DNA of 64,000 nt from Bacillus sp. FJAT-45350 (GCF_002335805.1 NZ_NISU01000002.1:262838-326837), one strand, 5' to 3'; counted from the stretch's first letter, positions 35,260 to 44,222 are shown. Program-made: numbers and translations. The notes: a model not told the origin generated them from the sequence alone.

Positions 35260-35775
35260 GTGAAGAGAGTAGCAGTAGGTTCAACCAATCCGGTAAAGAT
35301 TAAAGCTGTACAATCAGTATTCACTAATGACACTGCCATCGTTAGCATAGATGCTCCCTCTCGAGTTTCAGCACAACCCTTTTCAGACGATGAAACAAGG
35401 CAAGGGGCAATTGAACGAGCGAAGGCAACCATTGAAATAGATATGAGCGTAGATGCAGGAATTGGGTTAGAAGGTGGCGTATTAGAAACGGAGCTAGGCA
35501 TGATGCTATGTAATTGGGGAGCGTTAGCCACAAGAAGTGGGGAGCTATTTGTTGCCAGTGGTGCGAAAATTCTTCTTCCTGAAATCGTTTCTTCTCACTT
35601 AAAGGAAGGAAAAGAGCTTGGTGAAATAATGGGGATTATAACGAATGATGCAGACGTACGTAAGAAGCAAGGTGCTATTGGTGTATTTACGAACGGCTTG
35701 GTTACTCGTGATGAAATGTTCTCGCATGTTGTAAAGCTTCTTATTGGGCAATATGAATATAGTCAAGATAGGTAG
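35260..35775 (+). CDS. DUF84/YjjX-family inosine/xanthosine triphosphatase
   Basis: A 171-residue NTPase of the YjjX (DUF84) family, which hydrolyses ITP/XTP or oxidised nucleotides. Seen: VAVGSTNPVKIKAVQSVF at the N-terminus (nucleotide-binding SxNPxK), SAQPFSDDETRQGAIERAK and GIGLEGGV with the metal-binding Glu. GTG codons at 35251 and 35260 could each start it; AGGTGATT favours the second. It directly follows ytoP and is closed by a strong terminator. Confidence 0.88.
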   Translation: MKRVAVGSTNPVKIKAVQSVFTNDTAIVSIDAPSRVSAQPFSDDETRQGAIERAKATIEIDMSVDAGIGLEGGVLETELGMMLCNWGALATRSGELFVASGAKILLPEIVSSHLKEGKELGEIMGIITNDADVRKKQGAIGVFTNGLVTRDEMFSHVVKLLIGQYEYSQDR

Positions 35776-35781
35776 AAAGTA

Positions 35782-35827
35782 AGGATACGGCGAACGGGTG
35801 AAAACCTATTCATCGTATCCTTTTTTT
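35782..35827 (+). terminator. Terminator of the ytoP-NTPase unit
   Basis: Stem AGGATACG...CGTATCCT with AATAGG/CCTATT-like inner pairing and seven T. Confidence 0.9.
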
Positions 35828-35893
35828 ATGAATAAAAAAGTAATTTTAATTGAAAGCAAGAATAAGGAGGCCAATCCCTTCACACATTGTTTC

Positions 35894-36041
35894 TTATTTT
35901 GTCTCAAACACGTAAGAAAGCGTTTTTAATGCTTGTTCAGGGTTCTACAACAATTTGAGCTTTGTTTGCTAATTCTTTTAATGGGTGGTGCAATGATTCA
36001 GGGCGTATAAGAATTAATGGTTTTTGAAGGTAATAGTCTAA
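35894..36041 (-). pseudogene. ytoQ: Decayed 3' end of a YtoQ-family gene
   Basis: Reading the minus strand from 36041, the frame gives YLQKPLILIRPESLHHPLKE, continues LANKAQIVVEP, and then needs a one-base shift at about 35945 to go on as EQALKTLSYVFETK and a TAA at 35894. This aligns from memory with the C-terminus of YtoQ (GKPLI...HPLKE...TPEQVVEIL.YV). Stops lie upstream, and the first two thirds of the gene are gone. The remaining bases of this 436-bp gap hold a terminator and the lipoprotein promoter. Confidence 0.7.
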
Positions 36042-36099
36042 TTAGCATTTATATTTGCTGTTCATCAGGAGGGTTTTTATCGAAATTTGTCAGATTGTC

Positions 36100-36129
36100 T
36101 TGTCAAGGAAAATTGTTTCAATGTATGAT
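36100..36129 (+). promoter_or_regulatory. Sigma-A promoter of the lipoprotein gene
   Basis: TTGTCA (36100-36105) and TATGAT (36124-36129) with 18-bp spacing, about 80 bp before the ATG. Confidence 0.6.
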
Positions 36130-36211
36130 AGAGTAAGCAAAAATTAAAATTTAAGATAAAAAGCTAAAATATAATGATAGAATTTCGTCCTAGTTAGAGA
36201 GGAGAAAGAAA

Positions 36212-36718
36212 ATGAAGTGGCTGAAGTATATTGTAGTTGGTATATTGTTTTCCATTATACTAACTGGTTGTCAGGTATCTATGGATGAAGCATTAGTAGG
36301 AGCTTCTGAAAAATTTTATGAGAGCTTTTCATTAGAAAAAATAGAACCTAATGAAGAATTAGACCAAATAAATTTTTATTTACCTAGAGGAATGAACCTT
36401 GAAGAAGAAGAAGAGTATAATATTGTCTTAGATAAAGGTGGACAAATATTTTTGCTATTTTATAATCCATCAGTGCCATTAGATAGCGACTTGAATTTAG
36501 AAAGAGATAAGGAGTTTGAACAAGAGTCTTATCTTTTTGAGGTGGTAGAAGAAGAAGGGAAACTGGGCTATCTTATTGTATCATCAGACGAAACAGAAGA
36601 CATGAAGTTAATTGTAGGACTAGGTGGGACTAAACTTACTACACTCACATCTATAGAAGCTCTTGAGGAGAGTACGACTTTAGCAACTGAAATCCTACAT
36701 TCGATTGAATTTAAATGA
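36212..36718 (+). CDS. Small secreted lipoprotein (hypothetical)
   Basis: A 168-residue protein with a type II signal peptide: [20 protein letters not shown], lipobox LTGC with Cys20 as the lipidated residue. The mature part is acidic and strand-rich ([46 protein letters not shown]). No named domain is recognised. GAGAGGAG precedes the ATG. The stop overlaps the leader of ytpP by a few bases and both genes seem to share one promoter. Confidence 0.8.
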   Translation: MKWLKYIVVGILFSIILTGCQVSMDEALVGASEKFYESFSLEKIEPNEELDQINFYLPRGMNLEEEEEYNIVLDKGGQIFLLFYNPSVPLDSDLNLERDKEFEQESYLFEVVEEEGKLGYLIVSSDETEDMKLIVGLGGTKLTTLTSIEALEESTTLATEILHSIEFK

Positions 36719-36741
36719 GTGATAAAGGGGTAGAGAAGAAG

Positions 36742-37062
36742 ATGAAAACTATTAAATCAACTGAATTTCAAAAAGAAATCGAAAAAGGTTTATCAGCCGT
36801 TTTATTTTCAGCAGACTGGTGTCCAGATTGTGTTGTTATTAAGCCATTTTTACCTATGTTAGAAGCAGATTATCCAGAATTTACGTTTCTGTTTGTAGAT
36901 CGAGATGAAGGTATTGATTTATGTAGTGAACTAAACATTTTTGGTATTCCAAGCTTTATTGCCTTTAATGATGGAAAAGAAATTGAACGATTTGTAAGTA
37001 AGGATAGAAAGTCTAAAGAGCAAATCGAAGACTTCCTAAATAAAGCATTAGAAGCTAAATAA
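36742..37062 (+). CDS. ytpP: Thioredoxin-family protein YtpP
   Basis: A 106-residue thioredoxin-fold protein with the redox motif WCPDC (residues about 27-31, in [14 protein letters not shown]) and the cis-proline loop [10 protein letters not shown]. The ATG at 36742 gives the length of B. subtilis YtpP (107); an ATG overlapping the previous stop at 36715 has no ribosome site. Cytosolic. The Pro-Asp between the cysteines differs from the GP of classical thioredoxin and suggests a different redox potential or partner. Confidence 0.88.
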   Translation: MKTIKSTEFQKEIEKGLSAVLFSADWCPDCVVIKPFLPMLEADYPEFTFLFVDRDEGIDLCSELNIFGIPSFIAFNDGKEIERFVSKDRKSKEQIEDFLNKALEAK

Positions 37063-37074
37063 GTTAGAGATACT

Positions 37075-37110
37075 TCCCTTTTACCACTAGTTGGTAGAAG
37101 GGCTTTTTTT
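37075..37110 (+). terminator. ytpP terminator
   Basis: Stem CCCTTTTACCA/TGGTAGAAGGG with a CTAGT loop and seven T. Confidence 0.88.
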
Positions 37111-37190
37111 AATGATTAATGATTAATGGTTAATGGATAATTCTAAAATCGAAAAATTAACCATTAACAATTACCAACTAACAATTAAAC
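37109..37190. repeat. Inverted pair of heptamer arrays (family C, copy 4)
   Basis: TTAATGA twice, TTAATGG twice and ATAATTC (37109-37143), then after 12 bp ATTAACC, ATTAACA, ATTACCA, ACTAACA, ATTAAAC (37156-37190). The second block is close to the reverse complement of the first, so together they could fold as one long weak hairpin after the ytpP terminator. Confidence 0.75.
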
Positions 37191-37271
37191 AGTTCCGTCC
37201 ATTATTTTTTGATGTTCCAAGTAGTCGTGTTACAATAGAAAGCACATAAGAAACGCAGGAGGAAAGAGATT

Positions 37272-38069
37272 ATGAGTATAATTCAATTAAGAAAAATAGT
37301 CCAAGAGCGGTTAGAACGGCCGGAATGGAGTATTCGATATAATAAAGAAGAGGAAAAGATCCGTATTGAAGATAATGAAACAAAAAAGGGCGTTTCATTA
37401 GCCTTAAAGCCACTATTAGCAAAGTATGAGAAGAGAAAAGAGGAAGCGGTTACGGAGATTGTTCACTATGTTGAGTCTGCTATTGCAGCAATGGCGCAGG
37501 AGCATAATTTGAGTGGTAATGAGAAGAGAATTTTCCCAGTTATTCGTTCTACTTCTTTTCCAACTGAAACAACTTCGGGTAAGAAGTTATTCTATGAAGA
37601 GCATACAGCTGAGACAAGAATCTATTACTGCTTAGATTTGGGAAGTACGTATGTTTTAATCGATGAAGATATGGTAGAAAAGGCTAATCTTACATCGAAC
37701 AAAGTTAAAGAAATGGCATTGTTCAATATCCGTTCATTACAAAGTCAACCGAAAGAGGATACTGTCGCAGGAAATAAATTTTATTTTGTAAATTCAAATG
37801 ATGGTTATGATGCAAGTCGTATATTAGATAACTCCTTATTAGAACGGATGAACAAATCTAAAGAAGGTGTATTGGCTGTAGCTGTACCTCATCAGGATGT
37901 TCTTATTTTTGCAGACATCGTAAATGACACAGGCTATGATGTTCTTGGTCAAATGGTTTTTCAATTTTATAGTCAAGGAAAAATTCCAATTACAGCGTTA
38001 CCGTTTATTTATGAAAATGGGGAATTAGATCCTACCTTTATTCTCGCACAACGAAAGCCAAAAAATTAA
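37272..38069 (+). CDS. ytpQ: YtpQ (DUF1444/UPF0354) protein
   Basis: A 265-residue protein of the DUF1444 family. Its typical features are LERPEWSIRYNKEEEKIRIE at the N-terminus, YYCLDLGSTYVLIDEDMVEK in the middle and the near-terminal AVPHQDVLIFADIVND. Soluble; function unknown. AGGAGGAAAG precedes the ATG. B. subtilis has ytpQ-ytpR-ytpS; here ytpR (a tRNA-binding-domain protein) is missing and a terminator-containing 160-bp gap leads straight to sftA. Confidence 0.9.
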   Translation: MSIIQLRKIVQERLERPEWSIRYNKEEEKIRIEDNETKKGVSLALKPLLAKYEKRKEEAVTEIVHYVESAIAAMAQEHNLSGNEKRIFPVIRSTSFPTETTSGKKLFYEEHTAETRIYYCLDLGSTYVLIDEDMVEKANLTSNKVKEMALFNIRSLQSQPKEDTVAGNKFYFVNSNDGYDASRILDNSLLERMNKSKEGVLAVAVPHQDVLIFADIVNDTGYDVLGQMVFQFYSQGKIPITALPFIYENGELDPTFILAQRKPKN

Positions 38070-38144
38070 ATTGAACATTATCAAAGAAAAAGGTCTATTA
38101 GGACCTTGTTTCTTTATGGAAAATAAGAGAAAATTTAAGAGAGT

Positions 38145-38215
38145 GGACTGACCAAAGGAAACTACTTGTCGTTTGACTTAAACAAAGTACTTGAGTCAGT
38201 CCTTTTTTATTTTTA
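38145..38215 (+). terminator. ytpQ terminator
   Basis: Stem GGACTGAC...GTCAGTCC (GGACTGACTCAAG on the other arm) followed by TTTTTTATTTTT. A weaker hairpin AAGGTC/GACCTT lies at 38089-38106. Confidence 0.75.
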
Positions 38216-38242
38216 ATTGGTTAAGAGCAGGTGAGTGATAAG

Positions 38243-40798
38243 ATGGGACAAACTTTTCAACAATTAATAAAAAAAATGCAAAATTTATTCTTAGGCACAG
38301 AAGATGAAAGCGTATTTGAAGTAAAAGAAAAGCCTGTAGCAAAGAAGCAAGTTGGGCGCTTTCAGTCAGATTATCGAAACTCTGACCCTAAAATGATACA
38401 TAAGTATCCAGAGGGGAATTTTCGTTTTCCTCTAGTAGATGATTCAATAGAACGAAAAGCAAAGGTAGAAGAGAGAAAGACTAAAAGGTATGAGAAATCA
38501 TCTGGAGAGAATTATGAACAATCTCCTTCAAGGAGTCGTATGACGAAAGAAGAACCACCGAGAAATCCAAAGCATGTGTCGGGTGAACGAGAGAAGTTTT
38601 CAAATTCAAATTTCCGTCCAAGCTCAATACCTTCACCAGTCTATGGTTTTTCTAAAAAACAGGAGAAGGAAAAGGAAAACATCGTTCCAATACTCTCAAT
38701 AAATAATAGTAAACCTACTGCTAGTGTTCAGGAAGAGGTAGCTGCGACTCTAGAAAAGGTACCTTCGCAAACATCTGACAATATCGCTGAAGAAAAGGCC
38801 AATACAGTTAGCTATTTTCCAAGTGAAAAGGAAGAGGACTTTGTTGTTGAGAAACCAGAGGATACAGCTGCTGTTGAAATAGAAGAGGCACCGATTGAAC
38901 AAGCTGTCGTGCAAGAAAAGGTAGTAGAAGAATATGAAGAAAATGTAGAGTTAATTGAGGAAGAACGTTTAGACGAGAACGTTGAAAAATATAAAGAGAG
39001 CTTAGAGGAAGAAATTTTTGAAGAGCCAGCTGTGGATAATGAGGAAGCAATTGTAGCTGAAACAAATGTAGATTCAACTGAACTTGGTTTCGATTTTGAC
39101 ACAGAAACTTTATCAGAACCTTCCGAAGAAAAAGTGGAACCTGTTGTTAAACATGTTGTAGATGAACCAATACTAGAAGAGTCTGTTCAAGAGCTTGGAA
39201 CTTCTAAGAAAGAAGTAACATCGAATGAAGCTGTTGAAAGTAATCCTACTACTAACTCTTCTGGAGCAGCTTCGAATGAGAATGAAAAGATTAAGAAAGT
39301 GGAAGTACCATTTAATGTAATGATGTTTCAAAGGGATAAAGTAAAGCAACGAAAGCTAGAAAAGCAAACAGTAGGTGGCGGTTATCAGTTTCCAGGTTTG
39401 CATATGCTAAATGTTCCTCCAAAAAGAGAAGATGATGATCATGAATGGCTAGAGGAAAAGTCGAAGCTATTAGAGACAACACTAGAAAATTTTAATGTAA
39501 ATGCTAAAGTCGTTCATGTTACGAAGGGACCTTCTGTTACGAGATTTGAGATTCAACCAGCCCCAGGTGTTAAAGTAAGCAAGATTACAGGGTTAACTGA
39601 TGATATTAAACTATGTTTAGCAGCTAAAGATATTCGAATGGAGGCACCAATACCAGGGAAGAATGCAATAGGTATTGAGATTCCTAACTTACAAAGTAGT
39701 GCAGTTGGATTACGAGAGATTCTTAGGCAAGAGGTTTTTCAAAAGAACGAATCTCCGTTAACTGTTGCATTAGGACTTGATATATCAGGTAATCCTATTG
39801 TAACGGACTTAAAGAAAATGCCTCATGGCTTAGTAGCAGGGGCTACTGGTTCTGGGAAAAGTGTATGTATTAATTCGATACTAGTAAGTCTTATGTACAA
39901 AGCGACACCTGATGAAGTGAAACTAATGTTGATTGATCCGAAAATGGTTGAATTAGCACCATACAATGAACTTCCTCATCTAGTAACACCTGTTATCACG
40001 GATGCGAAACAAGCAACAATTGCACTTAAGTGGGTTGTAGAGGAAATGGAACGAAGGTATGAATTGTTTTCTCAAAGAGGGGTGCGTGACCTTGGAAGAT
40101 ACAATGATTTGTACTCTGAAGAAGAAGGTAAACCTGCCTTACCTTATATTGTCGTTGTCATCGATGAGTTAGCAGATTTAATGATGGTATCACCACAAGA
40201 TGTAGAGGAAGCGATTTGTCGTATTGCGCAAAAGGCAAGAGCTTGTGGAATCCATCTTCTACTTGCAACACAACGCCCATCAGTAGATGTTATTACAGGT
40301 TTAATAAAAGCGAATATTCCAACAAGAATTGCATTTTCAGTTTCTTCACAAACCGATTCAAGAACTATTATTGACATGAACGGTGCAGAACGATTACTAG
40401 GAAAAGGTGACATGCTATTCCATGAGAATGGTTCGCCAAAACCAATTAGGGTTCAAGGGACATTTGTTTCTGATGATGAAATTGAAACGGTAATCCAATT
40501 TGTAAAAAAACAAAAAGCACCGAATTATCTTATTGATAATGAACAGCTAGTAAAGGTTCAAGAGCATATTGAACAGGATGATGACTTATTTGAAGAGGCT
40601 TGTTACTATGTAATAGAGCAAGATGGAGCTTCTTCGTCTAGCTTGCAAAGACGTTTCCGTGTTGGATTTAATCGAGCTGCAAGGTTAATTGATATGATGG
40701 AAGCGAAGGGACTTATTTCTGAAGCGATGGGAAGTAAGCCTCGAAATGTATTGATGACGGTGAGTGAATTTGAAGAAACAATTTTAAATAATGAATAA
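38243..40798 (+). CDS. sftA: DNA translocase SftA (YtpS, FtsK/SpoIIIE family)
   Basis: An 851-residue cytosolic FtsK-family ATPase. It lacks the N-terminal membrane helices of SpoIIIE, as expected for SftA, which moves DNA at the division septum and helps clear the chromosome before septation. Residues about 1-380 are a charged, Glu-rich linker. The motor follows: Walker A GLVAGATGSGKSVCI, Walker B YIVVVIDELADLMM, LLATQRPSVDVITGLIKANI, and a C-terminal winged-helix gamma domain that reads DNA polarity (SLQRRFRVGFNRAARLIDMM). The ATG at 38243 has AGGTGA at eight bases; an upstream GTG adds four residues. Confidence 0.95.
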   Translation: MGQTFQQLIKKMQNLFLGTEDESVFEVKEKPVAKKQVGRFQSDYRNSDPKMIHKYPEGNFRFPLVDDSIERKAKVEERKTKRYEKSSGENYEQSPSRSRMTKEEPPRNPKHVSGEREKFSNSNFRPSSIPSPVYGFSKKQEKEKENIVPILSINNSKPTASVQEEVAATLEKVPSQTSDNIAEEKANTVSYFPSEKEEDFVVEKPEDTAAVEIEEAPIEQAVVQEKVVEEYEENVELIEEERLDENVEKYKESLEEEIFEEPAVDNEEAIVAETNVDSTELGFDFDTETLSEPSEEKVEPVVKHVVDEPILEESVQELGTSKKEVTSNEAVESNPTTNSSGAASNENEKIKKVEVPFNVMMFQRDKVKQRKLEKQTVGGGYQFPGLHMLNVPPKREDDDHEWLEEKSKLLETTLENFNVNAKVVHVTKGPSVTRFEIQPAPGVKVSKITGLTDDIKLCLAAKDIRMEAPIPGKNAIGIEIPNLQSSAVGLREILRQEVFQKNESPLTVALGLDISGNPIVTDLKKMPHGLVAGATGSGKSVCINSILVSLMYKATPDEVKLMLIDPKMVELAPYNELPHLVTPVITDAKQATIALKWVVEEMERRYELFSQRGVRDLGRYNDLYSEEEGKPALPYIVVVIDELADLMMVSPQDVEEAICRIAQKARACGIHLLLATQRPSVDVITGLIKANIPTRIAFSVSSQTDSRTIIDMNGAERLLGKGDMLFHENGSPKPIRVQGTFVSDDEIETVIQFVKKQKAPNYLIDNEQLVKVQEHIEQDDDLFEEACYYVIEQDGASSSSLQRRFRVGFNRAARLIDMMEAKGLISEAMGSKPRNVLMTVSEFEETILNNE

Positions 40799-40989
40799 TT
40801 AGGCAATCAAACCTTGTGTTCTTTTTTAGAGTTATATATGATAAAGATAGAGTAAGGTGTTCCTATTGCTCCGCTTTAAAAAGTTCTAAGTGGAGTTGTT
40901 CAAGTGAGTTAGATAAGAAATATGACAAGATGAATAAGGATTTATGTGAATCGGAAGTAAAAAATACAGTTTACTTTGAGGTGATGATT

Positions 40990-41184
40990 ATGCACACGGT
41001 TCAGCTTTCCTATTTACTAGAGTCAGTTTCTTCAGACTCAAACTATCTATCTCTGTTAACTGGAAGTGAAAAGTCCTTCTCTATTGTGTTGAAGAGGAAC
41101 AAATCGTCTTTAACAGATTCAGATCTTAAAGAGATAGTAGAGGCAGTCATAATGGAGAACACGAAAGACGTATACGTTCATTAA
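40990..41184 (+). CDS. Small hypothetical protein
   Basis: A 64-residue protein starting MHTVQLSYLLESVSSDSNYL and ending in VIMENTKDVYVH. GAGGTG lies six bases before the ATG at 40990. The frame is open back to 40816 but that part, with many Cys/Ser/Lys, shows no ribosome site. No family recognised. It lies between sftA and a strong terminator, so it may be the last gene of that unit. Confidence 0.5.
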   Translation: MHTVQLSYLLESVSSDSNYLSLLTGSEKSFSIVLKRNKSSLTDSDLKEIVEAVIMENTKDVYVH

Positions 41185-41198
41185 TAACATGATAAAAA

Positions 41199-41257
41199 CG
41201 AGGTTGCTTCAAAAGTTGAAAGTTGACTTATGAAGCAGCCTCGATCCTTTTTACCCA
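41199..41257 (+). terminator. Terminator before the nicotinate PRTase gene
   Basis: Stem CGAGGTTGCTTCA/TGAAGCAGCCTCG with a 20-base inner region, followed by ATCCTTTTT. Confidence 0.8.
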
Positions 41258-41291
41258 ATAGTAGTGGTAGAAAAGGTAAGGAGTAATGAGA

Positions 41292-42389
41292 ATGAAAGAA
41301 ATTGAGCTTAAATTGCAAGGGAAAATAAATAGACTAACGAATAAAACATTCAAATTTGACGAGAGAGTAAAAGATGGATGGTTTTCTGCTGTTTATTTTT
41401 TGAAGACTCGTGAAATTATTGAAAGGCAATGTAAAGATAATATTGTAACTATGCAATTTTTCCAGAAAACTCATGCGATTCTTTGTGGAACTGATGAGGT
41501 AATTGCCCTTATTAAGACCTTTGCAAAAGAACCTAATGATCTTGTGATTCATTCTTTAAAAGATGGGGATAAGATTGAGCCTTATGAAACAGTGTTAACA
41601 ATTACAGGTCCTTATCAAAATTTTGGATATTTAGAAGGGATTATTGATGGCATCTTTGCTCGCCGGACATCGGTTGCAACAAATGTATACAATGTAATGA
41701 AGGCAGCTAGGAAATCTGGTATTCAGAAGCCTATTATTTTTATGGGTGACCGAGATGATCACTTTACTCAGCAATCAGGTGATGGGTATGCAGCTTATAT
41801 AGGGGGTTCAAAAGCTCAAGCTACTCATGCAATGTCTGAATGGTGGGGGAAGAAAGGGATGGGTACGATGCCTCACGCTTTACTACAGTTGTTTGAAGGT
41901 GATGTAGTAGCAGCTACTAAAGCATATCAAGAAACCTTTCCTGAGGACGAGATAATGGCTTTAGTTGATTATAATAACGATGTCATTACTGATTCCTTAC
42001 ATGTTGCTAGAGCCTTCAATGAGGAATTAAAAGGAGTTCGTGTCGATACATCTAGAACGATGGTCGATCAATACTTTTGTCGGAACCCTGAGGTAATGGG
42101 GGCATTTGACCCAAGAGGAGTCAATCCCACTCTTTTATTTGCATTGAGAGAAGCGTTGGACTCTGAAGGGTATGAGCATGTAAAGATTATCGCTACTGGT
42201 GGATTTAATGCTGAGCGAATTTCTGAGTACGAAGAAAAGAAGGTTCCCGTAGATATATACGGTGTTGGGAGCAGTCTCTTAAAAATATCAATCGCGTTTA
42301 CTGGAGATAATGTATTATTGAATGGTGAAAGAGAAGCTAAAGCAGGGAGACAATACAAAAGTAACCCACGTTTAGAATTAGAAATGTAA
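41292..42389 (+). CDS. Nicotinate phosphoribosyltransferase
   Basis: A 365-residue enzyme of the type II phosphoribosyltransferase fold that makes nicotinate mononucleotide from nicotinate and PRPP for NAD salvage. Seen: GYLEGIIDGIFARRTSVATN, the catalytic-site region GDRDDHFTQQSGDGYAAYIG, and GTMPHALLQLFEGD, typical of the shorter NAPRTase subgroup. The phosphate site IIATGGFNAERISEYE is near the end. The ATG at 41292 has AAGGAG at eight bases, better than the ATG at 41286. Its place between sftA and murC differs from B. subtilis. Confidence 0.9.
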   Translation: MKEIELKLQGKINRLTNKTFKFDERVKDGWFSAVYFLKTREIIERQCKDNIVTMQFFQKTHAILCGTDEVIALIKTFAKEPNDLVIHSLKDGDKIEPYETVLTITGPYQNFGYLEGIIDGIFARRTSVATNVYNVMKAARKSGIQKPIIFMGDRDDHFTQQSGDGYAAYIGGSKAQATHAMSEWWGKKGMGTMPHALLQLFEGDVVAATKAYQETFPEDEIMALVDYNNDVITDSLHVARAFNEELKGVRVDTSRTMVDQYFCRNPEVMGAFDPRGVNPTLLFALREALDSEGYEHVKIIATGGFNAERISEYEEKKVPVDIYGVGSSLLKISIAFTGDNVLLNGEREAKAGRQYKSNPRLELEM

Positions 42390-42420
42390 TCATAGATTTT
42401 AGACCTACCTTTATTGAAAG

Positions 42421-42516
42421 AGGCCGCTGAAAAAAGTGTGATTTTCACTTTTTCAGCGGCTTTTAAGTAATGTGCGAAGCCATTACCACTTCTCGAATCG
42501 TCTAGATTGGACTTTT
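42421..42516 (-). repeat. Structured dispersed repeat family A, copy A5 (internal deletion, inverted)
   Basis: Read on the minus strand: AAAAAGTCCAATCTAGACGA, TTCGAGAAGTGGTAATGGC, TTCGCACATTACTT, then AAGCCGCTGAAAAAGTG and its complement. Compared with A3 it lacks the whole inner stem (from GTTGC to GCAACGGC), so GTAATG meets CATTAC directly. The outer parts remain nearly identical to A3. Confidence 0.85.
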
Positions 42517-42670
42517 TAATTGCTCTTTTATTGAAAAGGTGGGTCTTTTCTTGTTCTTTATACATATACTATTTGATGAAGGTGTAAATTTACTCTTTGT
42601 AAGATTTGATTATGTTATCTTTAGCAGATTACACTTTCTTTAGTATATTTTGTTGAATAGTAAGAAGCAA

Positions 42671-42699
42671 TTGGTGCCAACGCTTTTTTCTGCTATAAT
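42671..42699 (+). promoter_or_regulatory. Extended -10 promoter upstream of murC
   Basis: TTGGTG (42671-42676), 17-bp spacer and TGCTATAAT with exact TATAAT at 42694-42699. It is 224 bp before murC; the leader between shows no clear riboswitch. No other feature is seen between 42517 and murC. Confidence 0.6.
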
Positions 42700-42922
42700 A
42701 GGAAAATGCATGATTTATAATATTAAATACATAATACTTAATAAAAGTAAAAAGGAAGAAATGAGCGTTTTTTTCATTACAAATTCTCGTCCAGCAAGTA
42801 GTGATTGACTCATTTCTATACAAATAGTGTTCAATAAAGGTCACCACTTTTACGAACAACAAAAACAAAATTAAATCGTTTTGGACACGATTGAAACCAT
42901 AATGGCTATGGAGGTCCAACAT

Positions 42923-44221
42923 ATGACTATATATCACTTTATTGGAATTAAGGGGTCTGGAATGAGTGCCTTAGCGCAAATCCTACATGACATGAATCTT
43001 TCCGTTCAAGGATCGGATGTGGATAAAACTTTCTTTACACAGAAACCACTTGAAAATAAGGGAATTCCTATTCTACCGTTTAACAAAAAGAACATAGAAC
43101 AAGGACAGACGATTATTTCTTCTCCAGCTTATACTGAAGAGCATGAGGAAGTGCAGCGTGCACGAGAATTAAATATTGATGTTCATTTATATCCAAAATT
43201 TCTAGGTGAATTTATTCAAAAATTCACAAGTATTGCAGTTACTGGTTCTCACGGTAAGACATCAACTACAGGGCTCTTATCCCATGTTCTTGGTGGTGCT
43301 TATCCAACATCGTATTTAATTGGAGATGGAACAGGTAAAGGGGAAGAGGATAGTAAATACTTTGTATTTGAAGCATGTGAATATAGACGCCACTTCTTAA
43401 ATTATAAGCCTGACTACTGTATCATGACAAATATTGATTATGACCATCCTGATTATTTTAAGGATGTTACTGATGTATTCTCTGCTTTTCAAGAAATGGC
43501 AATGCAAGTAAACAAAGCGATCGTTGCTTGTGGTGATGATGAGCAATTACAAGGCATACATGCGAATGTACCTGTTGTCTTTTACGGTTTAGGTGAGGAT
43601 AATGACTTCCAGGGAAGGAATGTCCAAGTAACTAAAGAAGGTACAACATTCGATGCCTTTGTTCGAAATAATTTTTATGGTACGTTCACAATACCAGGCT
43701 ATGGAGACCATAACGTACTTAATGCATTGGCGGTCATTGCCCTATGTGAATACGAAAATGTATCTGTTGAGGTAATTCAAGAGCAATTAAAGACGTTTCA
43801 AGGGGTAAAACGACGCTTTAGTGAGAAGGTTGTAGGGACACAAGTTTTAGTTGATGATTATGCACATCATCCAACTGAAATTAAAGCAACTATCCAAGGA
43901 ACAAAGCAAAAGTATCCTGATAAAGAGGTCATTGCAATATTCCAGCCACATACATTTACGCGTACGAAAACGTTCTTAAATGAATTTGCTGAAAGTCTAA
44001 AGCCTGCCGATAAGGTATATTTATGTGATATTTTTGGTTCAGCTAGAGAAGACGAAGGAAACTTAACTATTGAAGATCTACAGAAACTGATTCCTAATGC
44101 AGACCTAATTAAAGAACGTGATGTAACGTTATTACAAAAACATGAAAATAGCGTATTGCTTTTTATGGGAGCAGGAGATATTCAAAAATTCCAAAAGGCG
44201 TACGAAGATACGTTAGATTAG
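42923..44221 (+). CDS. murC: UDP-N-acetylmuramate--L-alanine ligase
   Basis: A 432-residue Mur ligase adding the first L-Ala to UDP-MurNAc in peptidoglycan synthesis. The N-terminal substrate domain begins [20 protein letters not shown], the ATP loop is [14 protein letters not shown] (about residue 103), and [10 protein letters not shown] and [11 protein letters not shown] are the metal and C-domain motifs. GGAGGT precedes the ATG at 42923; the longer frame from 42881 is not used. Position after sftA agrees with B. subtilis. Cytosolic. Confidence 0.96.
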   Translation: MTIYHFIGIKGSGMSALAQILHDMNLSVQGSDVDKTFFTQKPLENKGIPILPFNKKNIEQGQTIISSPAYTEEHEEVQRARELNIDVHLYPKFLGEFIQKFTSIAVTGSHGKTSTTGLLSHVLGGAYPTSYLIGDGTGKGEEDSKYFVFEACEYRRHFLNYKPDYCIMTNIDYDHPDYFKDVTDVFSAFQEMAMQVNKAIVACGDDEQLQGIHANVPVVFYGLGEDNDFQGRNVQVTKEGTTFDAFVRNNFYGTFTIPGYGDHNVLNALAVIALCEYENVSVEVIQEQLKTFQGVKRRFSEKVVGTQVLVDDYAHHPTEIKATIQGTKQKYPDKEVIAIFQPHTFTRTKTFLNEFAESLKPADKVYLCDIFGSAREDEGNLTIEDLQKLIPNADLIKERDVTLLQKHENSVLLFMGAGDIQKFQKAYEDTLD

Positions 44222-44222
44222 G

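Noticed and set aside
38243-39380. Acidic N-terminal part of SftA as a separate or degraded gene
   Set aside because: The frame is continuous with the motor domain, and a charged linker is expected in SftA; antisense frames there are shadows.
40816-40989. Longer form of the small gene after sftA
   Set aside because: No ribosome site at 40816 and atypical Cys/Ser/Lys composition; the GAGGTG-preceded ATG at 40990 is better supported.
42629-42937. 102-codon minus-strand frame upstream of murC
   Set aside because: It overlaps the murC start and promoter, is A/T-driven and has no ribosome site or family pattern.
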